From positions 62,001-126,000 of the forward strand of contig NZ_FREZ01000002.1 in the NCBI RefSeq assembly GCF_900143525.1: DNA of 64,000 bases. Reading direction: 5' to 3'. A model generated the notes under the pieces. It ran no database searches. It saw only the letters and a list, made by a program, of their open reading frames with translations, and was not told the DNA's origin. Of this stretch, positions 26,801 to 35,764 are shown piece by piece (within the stretch, counting starts at the first letter, position 1; each line of letters begins with the position of its first letter). Both the position numbers and the translations under genes were made by a program. This DNA is from Ruegeria sp. Alg231-54 (GTDB taxonomy: Bacteria > Pseudomonadota > Alphaproteobacteria > Rhodobacterales > Rhodobacteraceae).

Positions 26801-29083
26801 AACAGCGATGCGCTGTTGCGAGCATCTGTCAATGATCCAACAAAACTGATGGACCGGGCGCTTCTTTGGCTGCACGAACAGCAGGTGGTGACTCTGGGCA
26901 AGGGATTGTCCGTGTTCCGATCCGCCATGACGTTGCACATCAATCCGAAAGGCGGCGCTTTTACCACCCAACATTTCGCTCCGCTCGAAGACCATTACAC
27001 CGAACAGACCGTCCAGACCCACGTGATGGCGGCTTATGCGAGCAAGGGCATCGACGATATCGATCAGGCCCAGCTGCTCGCGCATGACTATTTCGAAATG
27101 GAACAGTCCGACTTCATGAAAGCTTGGATGCCGGGAAGAGTTACGGAGTTCAGACGGCAGGCAACGCCCCAGTCCTATGCCGAGATCGTCGACAATCTGG
27201 GGAATTCGACACAAGAGCAGATCGTTCGTGACGACCGCGAACAGACCAATGTGCTGGTGCTCGCGGGGCCAGGATCGGGCAAGACACGGGTGCTGGTCCA
27301 TCGTGTCGCATATCTGGTCCGGATCAAGCGCGAAGATCCTAACGGTATATTGGTGCTCGCCTACAATCGTCACGCGGCCGCCGAGATCCGGGAACGCTTG
27401 CGTCTGCTGATTGGCGAAGATGCTCGCTTTGTGACCGTCTTGACCATCCATGCCTTAGCCATGCGGTTGGTTGGCGCGAGCTTCGCCGGACGGGAAACGG
27501 CCGATGAACCTGATTTCGAGACGCTTCTGATCGATGCGGCACGTCTCTTGCGTGGCGACGGGCTGGACAAAATTGAGGCCGAAGCCTTGCGAGAAACCTT
27601 GATCCAAGGGTTCCGATGGATTCTAGTAGACGAATATCAGGACGTTGGGCCCGAGGAATACGCCTTGATCGCAGCGGTGGCCGGTCGCAGTATCGACGAC
27701 CCCGATCAAAGGATCAGCCTGTTCGCGGTCGGCGATGACGACCAGAATATCTATGCGTTTGCCGGCGCATCGGTGCGCCACATTCGGCAGTTTGAACAGG
27801 ATTATTCAGCCAAGCCGGTCTTTCTGACCGACAATTACCGCTCGTCGAAGAACGTCATCAGTGCGGCGAACGCCGTGATCGAAGGGTCACGGGAACGTAT
27901 GAAAACAGGCCATGGGATTACAGTCGACAAATCGAGGCAAAAGGACCCGGCCGGAGGGATCATGGAAAGCCTCGACCCGGTTGCGCAGGGGCGGGTCCAA
28001 ATCCTTGGCTGCCCGGCCGGAAATGACGCTCAGGCCCTTGCGGCGGTAGACGAGATGATCCGCCTGTCAAAACTGATCCCGGATTGGAGTTGGAAAGGGG
28101 CGGCAATCATTTCTCGTGATTGGCGCAAGCTTCTGCCGGTCCGTGATTTTGCCGAGGCGCATGGAATTCCTGTCGAAATGGCGAACGAAAACTTGCCAAG
28201 TGTTTGGCGCACCCGTGAGATGCGGAGTTTCATCGACGGCCTACGCGAGAGGCACGCAGCCTTGGTCAGCTTGAGCGACCTTACCGAAACCCTGAACACT
28301 ATACCCTCAAGCCGTTGGACTGACCGGATCGGCGAGGGGCTTGGCCAACTTGCGCGTGAAGTTGATGGCAAAGAGCTCCCGAGCCCTGACGTGATCGAAT
28401 GGTTTGCTGAATGGTCGAAAGACTCATGGGGCGAGCAGCGTGGCCTCAAATTGTTGACGGCGCATCGCGCGAAAGGCCTCGAATTCGACGATGTCGTGAT
28501 CCTGGATGGCGGTTGGGAACGGCCCTCGCAAAACGAAGATCAGGACGCGCCGAGGCGCTTGTTCTATGTCGCCATGACACGTGCGCGGCGCAATTTGATC
28601 GTCATGAGCAACGACAACCATGAATACCTTCCCACCGAGTCGCCTTCCGTCGTCGCGCGGCACGTGGTGCCCAACTTGGTGACAGTCCCCGGCCCACGAC
28701 GGTTCTTTCAATCGCCCGAAATGAAGATGGTCGACCTGTCATTTGCAGGCCGCCAAGGTGATTGGCACATCGTTCACCAGGCGATCGCTGAAGCGCAGGT
28801 CGGCGCGCCAGTCAGGCTCTCCAGTGTCGGAGATCGCTGGCAGATCGAGGATCTTCAAGGGCGGGCCCTCGGGCGGATGGCAAAAGCATTCGCTCCCCCG
28901 ATGGGCATGAAATTTGTCACTGGCGAGATCGCGGCCATCATAAATTGGCGTAAGGAGGATGCGGATGAGCGTTTTCATCACCTGATGAAACTCGCCAATT
29001 GGGAAGTCGTGGTGCCTGAACTGATATTCGAAGAGGTCAAAGGGGCTGAAACGGTCTTCGGAGAGCATCAGGACGGCAAGTAA
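23834..29083 (+). CDS. Giant exonuclease-RecQ-UvrD fusion (helicase/nuclease, candidate defence protein)
   Basis: A 1749-residue protein with three recognisable modules. About residues 45-200 are an RNase-H-fold 3'-5' exonuclease-like domain: SIDLEID (D51, E53), GHNILRHD, NDPELDARLV. About 330-720 are a RecQ SF2 helicase: PTGTGKS (356-361), DEAH (458-461), GMGVDKPDIRLVVH, QEAGRAGRD; a winged-helix-like region follows. About 1130-1690 are a UvrD/Rep SF1 helicase: GPGSGKT (1145-1151), VDEYQD (D1266, E1267), GDDDQNIYAFAG, TAHRAKGLEFDDV, YVAMTRARR. Its G+C is nearer the chromosome than the satellite backbone, so it was probably acquired separately. The SD is weak; an ATG at 23939 is an alternative start. 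DNA repair is possible, but its place behind terS suggests anti-phage cargo. Confidence 0.85.
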   Translation: MKNLISRGISKALGRGKQQPLDKPEAIRPGIKSIQMPREQSEILSRCLSIDLEIDPKEAKLFAFAAVPEGDGVGIIHRKGDPKTALEKLDLFCAGFAHVIGHNILRHDLPHLLAVSPRFAKLADGPIDTLWLNPLAFPRNPYHHLVKHYRDGRLQSGHVNDPELDARLVFEVLRNQIEAFVTLNTLSPETVIAYHWLCCRGPSSVGFDRLFSDVRGASIPTEAEALEAIQALLKDVACGKQVDALLERLSDTGLGWPMAYALAWISVAGGDSVMPPWVRAQFRDAARLVKDLRDTNCRDPHCAYCAEHNDPTRALARWFGFPSFRPEPADEDGRPLQEKIVATAMEGDNLLGILPTGTGKSICYQIPALSRFDKTGALTVVISPLVALMADQVQGLVRAGISSAVTINGLLSLPERQDALDKVRLGDAAILLISPEQLRSTTVRSVLAQREIGLWVLDEAHCVSKWGHDFRPDYRYVSRFIKESSGEEPAPVLCLTATAKPDVVQDIRSHFKERLGSELVLIDGGASRSNLSFQVLPTQRATKMTDILDTIETKLPREGVSGAVVYCATQNTTERVAEFLKQQGIAAERYHAGLSPDDKREIQEDFRVGNLRVIAATNAFGMGVDKPDIRLVVHGDVPGSLENYLQEAGRAGRDREPANCILLFNTEDVDRQFSLSARSRLARHEIGAILKALRRLDARTGKGGEIVATPGEIVYEEKERDFQRDSNTDDTRVKTAVAWLEEAHLLNREENRVQVFPASLRVRSMKEVHEILASAEITERRREDLAAIVQHIINAPQEEGITTDELCGVSGLTMSGVRKALADLEALGIAKDDTNITIFVHVRVENASPKRFQAASRLEADLIAILREHAPDADINEAVPCHLASVAQDLRERGHASVRPDIVEGLLRGIAQDGRDMDGGKGNIGLRKVSKGSVMVRTQRSWGTIEQTAQLRRQAAERLVSFLINKVQAGLRGKDVHVETTLGDLLAAINSDALLRASVNDPTKLMDRALLWLHEQQVVTLGKGLSVFRSAMTLHINPKGGAFTTQHFAPLEDHYTEQTVQTHVMAAYASKGIDDIDQAQLLAHDYFEMEQSDFMKAWMPGRVTEFRRQATPQSYAEIVDNLGNSTQEQIVRDDREQTNVLVLAGPGSGKTRVLVHRVAYLVRIKREDPNGILVLAYNRHAAAEIRERLRLLIGEDARFVTVLTIHALAMRLVGASFAGRETADEPDFETLLIDAARLLRGDGLDKIEAEALRETLIQGFRWILVDEYQDVGPEEYALIAAVAGRSIDDPDQRISLFAVGDDDQNIYAFAGASVRHIRQFEQDYSAKPVFLTDNYRSSKNVISAANAVIEGSRERMKTGHGITVDKSRQKDPAGGIMESLDPVAQGRVQILGCPAGNDAQALAAVDEMIRLSKLIPDWSWKGAAIISRDWRKLLPVRDFAEAHGIPVEMANENLPSVWRTREMRSFIDGLRERHAALVSLSDLTETLNTIPSSRWTDRIGEGLGQLAREVDGKELPSPDVIEWFAEWSKDSWGEQRGLKLLTAHRAKGLEFDDVVILDGGWERPSQNEDQDAPRRLFYVAMTRARRNLIVMSNDNHEYLPTESPSVVARHVVPNLVTVPGPRRFFQSPEMKMVDLSFAGRQGDWHIVHQAIAEAQVGAPVRLSSVGDRWQIEDLQGRALGRMAKAFAPPMGMKFVTGEIAAIINWRKEDADERFHHLMKLANWEVVVPELIFEEVKGAETVFGEHQDGK

Positions 29084-29263
29084 AGTCGGTAAAACCGGAC
29101 CTTAACTCGAAAATGCGCTAGGTCCGAGATGCGGGACTTTGCTACCTTTTGCTTATGCCTCTATTGCGGACGCAGAAACCTTTCGCAAATGCGGTATGAA
29201 ACACGCGGCGACGCGGCAGATTTCTCCAAACCGGCCGTTCAAGAGCAGCAAACCCGCAGGATT

Positions 29264-30148
29264 TCAGGCCCGCCTCTCGCTGCGATCATTTTCAGCCCGC
29301 AACCAGTCCAAGAATGCCTCTGCGCCCTGAGACATCGGCTGATCCGTGAAAATGACAAAGTAACCCGCGTTTTCAACTCTGACATCGGACAAGCGGACAA
29401 GCGTGCCGTCGTCAATTTCTGGCGCGATCAGATCATCCCAAAGCGCCAACCCCTGACCATCCACCACCGCATGAACGCGGCTGTTTGAGTCAGGAACCGT
29501 CAAGCTGGACCGGCTGGGTGCGTACGGCAGCCCTGCAGCTTTGTGCCAGGCGCGCCACCCCGCATCGCCGGAGCTGTCACCCAAGAGCGGAAGCTGCCTG
29601 ACCGCTTCGGGCAATCCAAGCTGCCTTACCTGCTCAGCAACTGCACGGCTGGCGGTTGGCACAGCAGGCAGGGACAGAAGAAGTTCGCTCTTATGACCCT
29701 CCCAGCCGTCAATTCCCCAGAGGATTGCCATGTCGACTTTGACCGATCTCATCATGTCGACGGAATTGATCGGTTCGATCCGCAGGCTGATACCGGGATT
29801 GGCCTCAAAAAAGCGGGTGAGCCTTGGCGACAGCCAGCGTGAAGAGAAGTAGGTCAGCGCGCCAACGGTCACGGCACCTGAGACAGTGCCACGCAGGTCT
29901 TCGATTTCACGGTCGATCTGGCTCAGGGCCGTTTGGGACACATGCCACAATCTGCGCCCTTCTTCTGTCAGTCCCAGTTTTGCGTGCGCGCGCTCGAACA
30001 GACGAAAGCCTAGCTCGGCTTCAAGCTTGTTGATTTGGTAACTGATCGACCCTTTCGACTGATGCACCTCGTCCGCCGCCTTGGTCATCGACAGAGTGCG
30101 GGCAACGGCATCAAAGATCTTGAGGGCATCATAAGAACGAAAGCGCAT
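29264..30148 (-). CDS. LysR-family regulator of the island catabolic operon
   Basis: A 294-residue LysR protein (HTH: FDAVARTLSMTKAADEVHQSK, GSISYQINKLE; effector domain from VTVGALTYFSSRWLSPRL). It diverges from the demethylase gene with a 152-bp gap. A near-perfect GCAAATC-ATTA-GATTTGC inverted repeat (30180-30197) lies in that gap, a likely operator. The control target is therefore the four-gene operon 30301-35416. The 180 bp between this gene and the helicase gene holds no feature I can support. Confidence 0.88.
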   Translation of the reverse strand: MRFRSYDALKIFDAVARTLSMTKAADEVHQSKGSISYQINKLEAELGFRLFERAHAKLGLTEEGRRLWHVSQTALSQIDREIEDLRGTVSGAVTVGALTYFSSRWLSPRLTRFFEANPGISLRIEPINSVDMMRSVKVDMAILWGIDGWEGHKSELLLSLPAVPTASRAVAEQVRQLGLPEAVRQLPLLGDSSGDAGWRAWHKAAGLPYAPSRSSLTVPDSNSRVHAVVDGQGLALWDDLIAPEIDDGTLVRLSDVRVENAGYFVIFTDQPMSQGAEAFLDWLRAENDRSERRA

Positions 30149-30179
30149 GAATATTGTCTAATTTTTTCGAACGACTTGT

Positions 30180-30197
30180 GCAAATCATTAGATTTGC
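30180..30197. promoter_or_regulatory. Inverted repeat, candidate LysR operator
   Basis: Seven-base arms GCAAATC (30180-30186) and GATTTGC (30191-30197) flank ATTA. The site lies between the divergent LysR and demethylase genes, where a LysR recognition site is expected. Confidence 0.6.
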
Positions 30198-30300
30198 GCT
30201 GAGCCCAGTTGGTCCAATATCACTAACTCAATGCGTGGCACCCATCTGTCCTTGTCGAAGATCACCCGCAGGCGTCTAACAACTCTGAACGGTGAACAAT

Positions 30301-31512
30301 ATGACAACTGACCTTTCCCACTTCCGCTTCGTCGCCAAAGCTCTCCCCAATCAGGGCGCGCGACCGCGCGAATTGGCCCGCACCATGCCGGCCCATCCGC
30401 TGAGCTACATGGAACTGCCATATGATCCCGAATACACGCTCTATAACTTGCGCCTGACGCCAGAAAAGCTGGACACGGCCACGGATGACGAGATGTATTG
30501 GGCCGTGCGCACCAATGTCATTTTCCGCCACACCGGCGAATTGCCAATCGAGATTAGCGGGTCGGATTCTGAGGCCCTGCTGAACAAGGTGTTCACCCGG
30601 AGTGTCAGCAAGGTGAAGCCGGGGCGCTGTTCCTATCAGTTTGCCTGCTATCACGATGGCGGAATGATCACCGACGGGGTGCTGTTGCGGTTGTCGCAGG
30701 ACAGGTTCTGGATGGCGCAGGCTGACGGCGACCTATTCAGCTGGTACAAGGCCCACGCCGAGGGGCTAGACGTGAAAATCCACGACCCGAATGTCTGGGT
30801 CAGCCAGATTCAAGGCCCACGGTCGCTGGACTTGCTGGCTGCTGTGCTGGACGGCCCCATGCCCGATCCTTTCCGCTATTTCGACTGCGCCGAGGTTTCC
30901 ATCGCGGGGCAGACCTGCTGGATTAGCCGCTCGGGCTTCACCAATGAACTGGGCTGGGAAGTCTACATGTTACCCGACACCGACATCCCCGCCATCGGTG
31001 ACAAGATCATGGAGGCAGGTGCTGCCTTCGGCATTCTGCTGACCGGAACACCAGTATTCCGCGCGCGGCGGATCGAGGCAGGGTTGCTCAATGCCGGCTC
31101 GGATTTCGGGGCGGAGACGACGCCGTTTGAGGCAGGGCTTGGCGGATTTGTCGAATTTGATGATCGCGATTTTGTTGGCCGCAAAGCGCTGGAGGCAGCC
31201 GATAAATCCTGCCGCACCTGGGGCATGCGGGTCACCGGCGGTGTCGCACAGCTTGGCCGCGTCATGACCATTGATGGCGAAGAGGTCGGCCGGGTCTGTT
31301 CTTCGGGCTATTCGCCCTATCAGGGCTGCGGTGTCTGCATCGTGCGCATGGATGTCCCTGCACAGGGTTCGGGCACAAAGGTGGAGGTGCTTTGCGCTGA
31401 TGGGTCCACCCAGAGCGGTGAGCTCTGCACTCTGCCGATGTATGATGCGGACCGGCTCATTCCGCGCGGCAAGCTGGTGGACGTTCCAACAAACCCGATT
31501 GCAGCGGAATAA
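30301..31512 (+). CDS. GcvT-family tetrahydrofolate-dependent demethylase (DmdA/LigM-like)
   Basis: A 403-residue aminomethyltransferase-fold protein. GcvT-type landmarks are RHTGELPIEISGSDSEALLN, DGGMITDGVLLRL, QIQGPRSLDLL, SRSGFTNELGWEVY and FEAGLGGFVEF. This family transfers a methyl group from substrate to tetrahydrofolate; members include DMSP demethylase DmdA and vanillate/syringate O-demethylase LigM. The company it keeps (CoA ligase, aldehyde dehydrogenase, crotonase) fits two readings: methoxylated hydroxycinnamate breakdown (ligase, hydratase-lyase, vanillin dehydrogenase, O-demethylase) or a DMSP-like demethylation route. I cannot decide from sequence. The ATG at 30301 is preferred over GTG at 30292. 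Confidence 0.78.
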   Translation: MTTDLSHFRFVAKALPNQGARPRELARTMPAHPLSYMELPYDPEYTLYNLRLTPEKLDTATDDEMYWAVRTNVIFRHTGELPIEISGSDSEALLNKVFTRSVSKVKPGRCSYQFACYHDGGMITDGVLLRLSQDRFWMAQADGDLFSWYKAHAEGLDVKIHDPNVWVSQIQGPRSLDLLAAVLDGPMPDPFRYFDCAEVSIAGQTCWISRSGFTNELGWEVYMLPDTDIPAIGDKIMEAGAAFGILLTGTPVFRARRIEAGLLNAGSDFGAETTPFEAGLGGFVEFDDRDFVGRKALEAADKSCRTWGMRVTGGVAQLGRVMTIDGEEVGRVCSSGYSPYQGCGVCIVRMDVPAQGSGTKVEVLCADGSTQSGELCTLPMYDADRLIPRGKLVDVPTNPIAAE

Positions 31513-31514
31513 CC

Positions 31515-33119
31515 ATGTATGACCTGACGCTCAGCGTTTCGCACGTCCCGGCCCAATCCGATTTGGATACGCGCGAAATCACCATCGGCGCATTGCTGCG
31601 CGAGGTTGCCGCAGGGCGCCCGGATGCGCAGGCCCTTGTCGAAGTCAGACAGGACGGATCGACAGGGCGACGTTGGACCTACGCCGAGCTGCTGTCCGAC
31701 GCCGAGCGACTTGCGCTGGCGCTGTCTACCCGGTTTGCGCCCGGCGAGCGGGTGGTCATCTGGTCGCCCAACAGCCCAGAATGGGTCCTGATGGAATATG
31801 CCTGTGCGCTGTCCGGGCTGGTGCTGGTGACTGCAAACCCGGCGTTTCAGGCACGCGAATTGGCCTACGTTCTGGAACAATCCGACGCGGTCGTCTTGTT
31901 TATTGTCGAAGAATTTCGCGGCAACCCGATGGGCCGGATCGGGGCCGAGGTCGCAGCAAACATCCCATCGGTGCGCGAAGTCACGGACATGGAAAGCGTC
32001 GAGCTTTACACACAAGGCTCCCGCCCGCCCGCGCTGCCCGAAGTCGCGTCGGGCGACGCCGCGATGATCCAATACACATCCGGCACAACGGGCTTTCCCA
32101 AAGGCGCGGTGCTCAGCCATCGCGGGCTGGTCAATAACGCGCGGTTCTATGCCGGGCGCTGCGGGGTCACCGAGGCAACCACATGGGTCAACATCATGCC
32201 GATGTTCCATACCTCGGGCTGCGGCATGGTCACCCTTGGCTGCCTTCAGGCGGGATGCCGGATGGTCTTGGTCAGCCTGTTTGATCCGGATGTTGTACTG
32301 AACCAGTTGGAAGCGAGCAGCGCGGACATTATACTTGGCGTCCCGACCATGGTGGTAGCCTTGCTCGACACTCAGGAAGGGCGCCCACGCGACCTCGCTG
32401 CCCTAAAACTTGTCAGTTGCGGTGGCTCGATGGTGGCCCCGGAACTGGTGCGCCGAGTGCAGACCCTGATGGGCGCCGGATTCTCGACGCTTTATGGTCA
32501 GACAGAACATTGCCCGGTGATCACTCAACACCATTTGTCAGACAGTATCGACGACATCTGCAACACGGCCGGTCAGCCTGTCGCGCAGACCGAGGTTTCG
32601 ATCCGCAGCGTCGATGACAACAGCGCTGTCGCCGTTGGCAAGGTCGGGGAAATCTGTGCCCGCGGTCCCTGTGTGATGTTGGAATACAATGACAACCCCA
32701 AGGCCACGTCCGAGACGGTGGATGAGGGCGGTTGGCTACATACGGGTGATCTGGGCCGGATGGATGCGCGCGGGTATGTGACCGTGACGGGGCGGGTCAG
32801 GGAAATGATCATCCGGGGTGGCGAGAACCATTTCCCGGCCGAGATCGAGAACTGCCTGTTGGAACTCGCAGGCGTGGCCGAGGTCGCCGTTGTCGGTCTG
32901 CCGGACCCGAAATGGGGCGAGGTCATCGGCGCTTTCATCCGCGGCACGGGGCCGCTCGACAGGTCCGCGTTGCACGCTCATTGCCGCGCAAACATGTCCC
33001 CGCAGAAAACCCCGAATGTCTGGGTGCAGGTCGAGGACTTCCCCCTGACCGGTTCGGGAAAAATCCAGAAATTTGTTCTCCGCGATCGCTTCGTCGCCGG
33101 GGAATATTCTGAACTCTGA
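31515..33119 (+). CDS. AMP-forming acyl-CoA ligase
   Basis: A 534-residue ANL-superfamily enzyme that activates a carboxylic acid to its CoA thioester through an acyl-adenylate. Motifs: YTSGTTGFPKGAVLSH (P-loop), YGQTEHCPV, LHTGDLGRMD and the C-terminal lysine motif PLTGSGKIQKFVLR. It follows the demethylase after two bases. Candidate substrates are hydroxycinnamates (feruloyl-CoA synthetase role) or methylmercaptopropionate (DmdB role). The alternative of a medium-chain fatty-acyl-CoA ligase is open. Confidence 0.88.
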   Translation: MYDLTLSVSHVPAQSDLDTREITIGALLREVAAGRPDAQALVEVRQDGSTGRRWTYAELLSDAERLALALSTRFAPGERVVIWSPNSPEWVLMEYACALSGLVLVTANPAFQARELAYVLEQSDAVVLFIVEEFRGNPMGRIGAEVAANIPSVREVTDMESVELYTQGSRPPALPEVASGDAAMIQYTSGTTGFPKGAVLSHRGLVNNARFYAGRCGVTEATTWVNIMPMFHTSGCGMVTLGCLQAGCRMVLVSLFDPDVVLNQLEASSADIILGVPTMVVALLDTQEGRPRDLAALKLVSCGGSMVAPELVRRVQTLMGAGFSTLYGQTEHCPVITQHHLSDSIDDICNTAGQPVAQTEVSIRSVDDNSAVAVGKVGEICARGPCVMLEYNDNPKATSETVDEGGWLHTGDLGRMDARGYVTVTGRVREMIIRGGENHFPAEIENCLLELAGVAEVAVVGLPDPKWGEVIGAFIRGTGPLDRSALHAHCRANMSPQKTPNVWVQVEDFPLTGSGKIQKFVLRDRFVAGEYSEL

Positions 33120-33134
33120 CAGACAGGAACTGCC

Positions 33135-34568
33135 ATGCAAGACGCATCCAAACACTATATCAACGGCCAACGGGTCGCCTCGATCGACGGGCGCGAAATG
33201 GCCGTTGAGAACCCGTCTACTGAAGAGAAGATCGCCACGATCACTTTGGGTGGCGTCGCAGATGCTGACGCGGCCGTCGCCGCAGCCAAGGCAGCTTTCC
33301 CGGCCTGGGCGGCAACAGACCCATTGGGCCGGATCGCCGCCCTGGAACGGTTGATGGAGGTCTACAAATCGCGGGCCGAAGACATGGCACAGGCCATCAG
33401 CGTTGAGATGGGCGCACCTATTGCGCTTGCAAGAACTGCACAGGTCGGGGCCGGGGCGGGGCATCTCAAGAACACCATTCGGGCGGCCAAGGCTTTCGCC
33501 TTTGAGCGTCCCCTTGGGGAGAACGCGCCCAGCGACATGATCCTTTACGAGCCGGTCGGTGTCTGCGCCCTGATCACCCCGTGGAACTGGCCGATGAACC
33601 AGGTGATGCTGAAGGTCGCCCCGGCGCTGGCGGCAGGCTGCACGGTGGTGCTGAAACCATCGGAACTGTCGCCGCTCAGCGCCATTCTGCTGGCCGAGAT
33701 GATTGATGAGGCAGGTTTCTCGCCCGGTGTGTTCAATCTTGTGAACGGAGATGGCACTGGCGTTGGCGCGCATCTCACCGCGCACCCGGATGTGGATATG
33801 GTCAGCTTCACCGGGTCCACCCCTGCAGGTGTCGCGATCAGCAAGGCCGCTGCGGATACCGTCAAGCGCGTCAGTCTGGAACTGGGCGGCAAGGGGGCCA
33901 ACATCATCTTCGCCGATGCCGATGAAAAGGCCGTTACGCGCGGCGTGCGTCATTGCTTCAACAACTCGGGCCAGTCCTGCAACGCGCCGACCCGCATGCT
34001 GGTGGAACGCGCAATCTACGACCAGTCTGTTGAAACCGCCCGTAAGGTGGCCGAGAAAACAGAGGTCGGACCGGCGGAGACCGAAAGCCGCCAGATCGGG
34101 CCGGTTGTGTCTGAAACGCAATGGGGCAAAATCCAATACTTGATCAAGTGCGGCTTTGATGAGCACGCCACACTGGTCGCGGGTGGCCTTGGTCGCCCCG
34201 ACGGGTTGAACCGGGGTCACTTCGTGCGCCCCACGGTCTTTGCAGATGTCACGTCGAATATGACGATCTGGAAGGAAGAAATCTTTGGGCCGGTCCTTGT
34301 GATGACACCGTTTGACACCGAAGAGGAGGCCATCGCGCTTGCCAATGACACGCCCTATGGTCTGACCAACTATGTCCAGACTGCCGACAAAACACGCGCC
34401 CGTCGGGTGGCGCGCGGGCTGCGGTCCGGTATGGTTGAGATGAACGGAAAATTCGGCGGTGCGGGCTCGCCTTTCGGCGGCATGAAGCAGTCGGGCAATG
34501 GCCGTGAAGGTGGCGTCTGGGGTCTTGAGGAATTCCTTGAGGTCAAGGCCGTCAGCGATTGGGAGTGA
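33135..34568 (+). CDS. NAD(P)-dependent aldehyde dehydrogenase
   Basis: A 477-residue ALDH. Motifs: ITPWNWPMNQ (cofactor-binding strand), FTGSTPAG, LELGGKGAN with general base E249, NNSGQSCNAPTR with nucleophile C282, and EEIFGPVL. It oxidises an aldehyde to the acid. Within this operon a vanillin-dehydrogenase-like role (after a hydratase-lyase releases an aromatic aldehyde) is plausible, as is oxidation of methanethiol-route aldehydes. It lies 15 bp after the ligase. Confidence 0.9.
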   Translation: MQDASKHYINGQRVASIDGREMAVENPSTEEKIATITLGGVADADAAVAAAKAAFPAWAATDPLGRIAALERLMEVYKSRAEDMAQAISVEMGAPIALARTAQVGAGAGHLKNTIRAAKAFAFERPLGENAPSDMILYEPVGVCALITPWNWPMNQVMLKVAPALAAGCTVVLKPSELSPLSAILLAEMIDEAGFSPGVFNLVNGDGTGVGAHLTAHPDVDMVSFTGSTPAGVAISKAAADTVKRVSLELGGKGANIIFADADEKAVTRGVRHCFNNSGQSCNAPTRMLVERAIYDQSVETARKVAEKTEVGPAETESRQIGPVVSETQWGKIQYLIKCGFDEHATLVAGGLGRPDGLNRGHFVRPTVFADVTSNMTIWKEEIFGPVLVMTPFDTEEEAIALANDTPYGLTNYVQTADKTRARRVARGLRSGMVEMNGKFGGAGSPFGGMKQSGNGREGGVWGLEEFLEVKAVSDWE

Positions 34569-34570
34569 GC

Positions 34571-35416
34571 ATGGGAAAGGTTCTGTACGAGAAAGATGGC
34601 CGGATCGGGCGGATCACTCTGAACCGACCTGAAGTGATGAATGCGATCGACGATGATCTGCCGCGCGAACTGGCGGCGGCGGTTGCAGAGGCCGACCATG
34701 ATCGCGACGTGCACGTGATGGTCCTGTCCGGCGCAGGAAAGGCATTTTGCGCAGGCTACGATCTGGCCGACTACGCGGCGGGCAACGGCCCCAACAAGGT
34801 GGTGCAGGACATGCCCTGGGACCCAATGCAGGATTTCCAGTTCATGTGGGCGAACACGCAGGCCTTCATGTCGCTCTTTCGGGCGATGAAGCCGGTGATC
34901 TGCAAGGTGCATGGACACGCCGTCGCGGGCGGATCAGATATTGCGCTCTGCGCAGACCTGACTGTCATGGGCGACACCGCGCAAATCGGTTATATGCCAA
35001 CACGTGTCTGGGGCTGCCCGACAACGGCGATGTGGGTGCACCGACTGGGGCCGGAAAAGGCCAAGCGCATGATGTTCACGGGTGACAAGATAACCGGCGT
35101 TGAAGCCGCCGAGATGGGGCTGGTGCTGAAATCCGTGCCTGACGCTCAGCTCGATGCCGAGGTCGAGGCGCTGGCCGCCCGGATGGCATCCGTGCCGATC
35201 AACCAATTGGCCATGCAGAAAATGGTGATCAACGCTGCAGTCGAGGAAAAGATCAACCAGACGCAGCGCCTTGCCACAGTCTTCGACGGCATCACCCGCC
35301 ATTCACCCGAAGGCATGAACTTCAAAGCCCGCGTGGAGCAAGTCGGCTGGAAGCAGGCGGTGCAGGAACGGGACGCCGGAACATTCGACTGGACCCGCAA
35401 CAAACCCTTCGACTGA
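34571..35416 (+). CDS. Enoyl-CoA hydratase/isomerase (crotonase family)
   Basis: A 281-residue crotonase. The two oxyanion-hole segments are SGAGKAFCAGYDLADY and KVHGHAVAGGSDIALCADL. The frame is open to 34559, but the ATG at 34571 is preceded by GGAG and begins a typical MGKVLYEKDGRIGRITLNRP. It could hydrate an enoyl-CoA, or act as a hydratase-lyase of feruloyl-CoA type or as a DmdD-like hydratase. It is the last gene of the LysR-controlled operon. Confidence 0.88.
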   Translation: MGKVLYEKDGRIGRITLNRPEVMNAIDDDLPRELAAAVAEADHDRDVHVMVLSGAGKAFCAGYDLADYAAGNGPNKVVQDMPWDPMQDFQFMWANTQAFMSLFRAMKPVICKVHGHAVAGGSDIALCADLTVMGDTAQIGYMPTRVWGCPTTAMWVHRLGPEKAKRMMFTGDKITGVEAAEMGLVLKSVPDAQLDAEVEALAARMASVPINQLAMQKMVINAAVEEKINQTQRLATVFDGITRHSPEGMNFKARVEQVGWKQAVQERDAGTFDWTRNKPFD

Positions 35417-35764
35417 TAATTCGGGTACGGCAACCGAAACCAGTGCTTCGGCTTAATTGACCAAATAGCGGTAAGGTCCCGCACAGTGTGAATGCGAGGT
35501 TCCAGATTTGCTGCGGCCTGCCGGAATGGCTGCATTCTTCTCTGCCATGCAGCGAGTAAAATTCGGCAGTGCGGCGGGGAGGCGCGCTGCGCACGCTCGC
35601 AGCAAGAAAATCGAATTCACAGGTTGGGCTCAGAGCAGCCGTTCGCTGCGTTCTGTCTTAGTGACCGCTTTGCGGGCTTTGCCACCATTGAGCGAAGGAG
35701 TGGACATGTGGGAGAAGCGCTCCACGACATTCGCCGGTGCTTCTGAGGTCGTCTATCGTAGCCA
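35417..35764. other. Gene-free stretch after the catabolic operon
   Basis: No supported gene or RNA. It marks the change from GC-rich catabolic genes to the A+T-richer GIY-YIG block and may be a junction between separately acquired segments. No tRNA-Trp att copy is present here. Confidence 0.4.

Noticed and set aside
32736..34220. A 494-codon minus-strand open frame across the ligase and aldehyde dehydrogenase genes
   Set aside because: It is the antisense shadow of two genes with complete motifs; its translation is rich in Arg, His and Cys with no domain.
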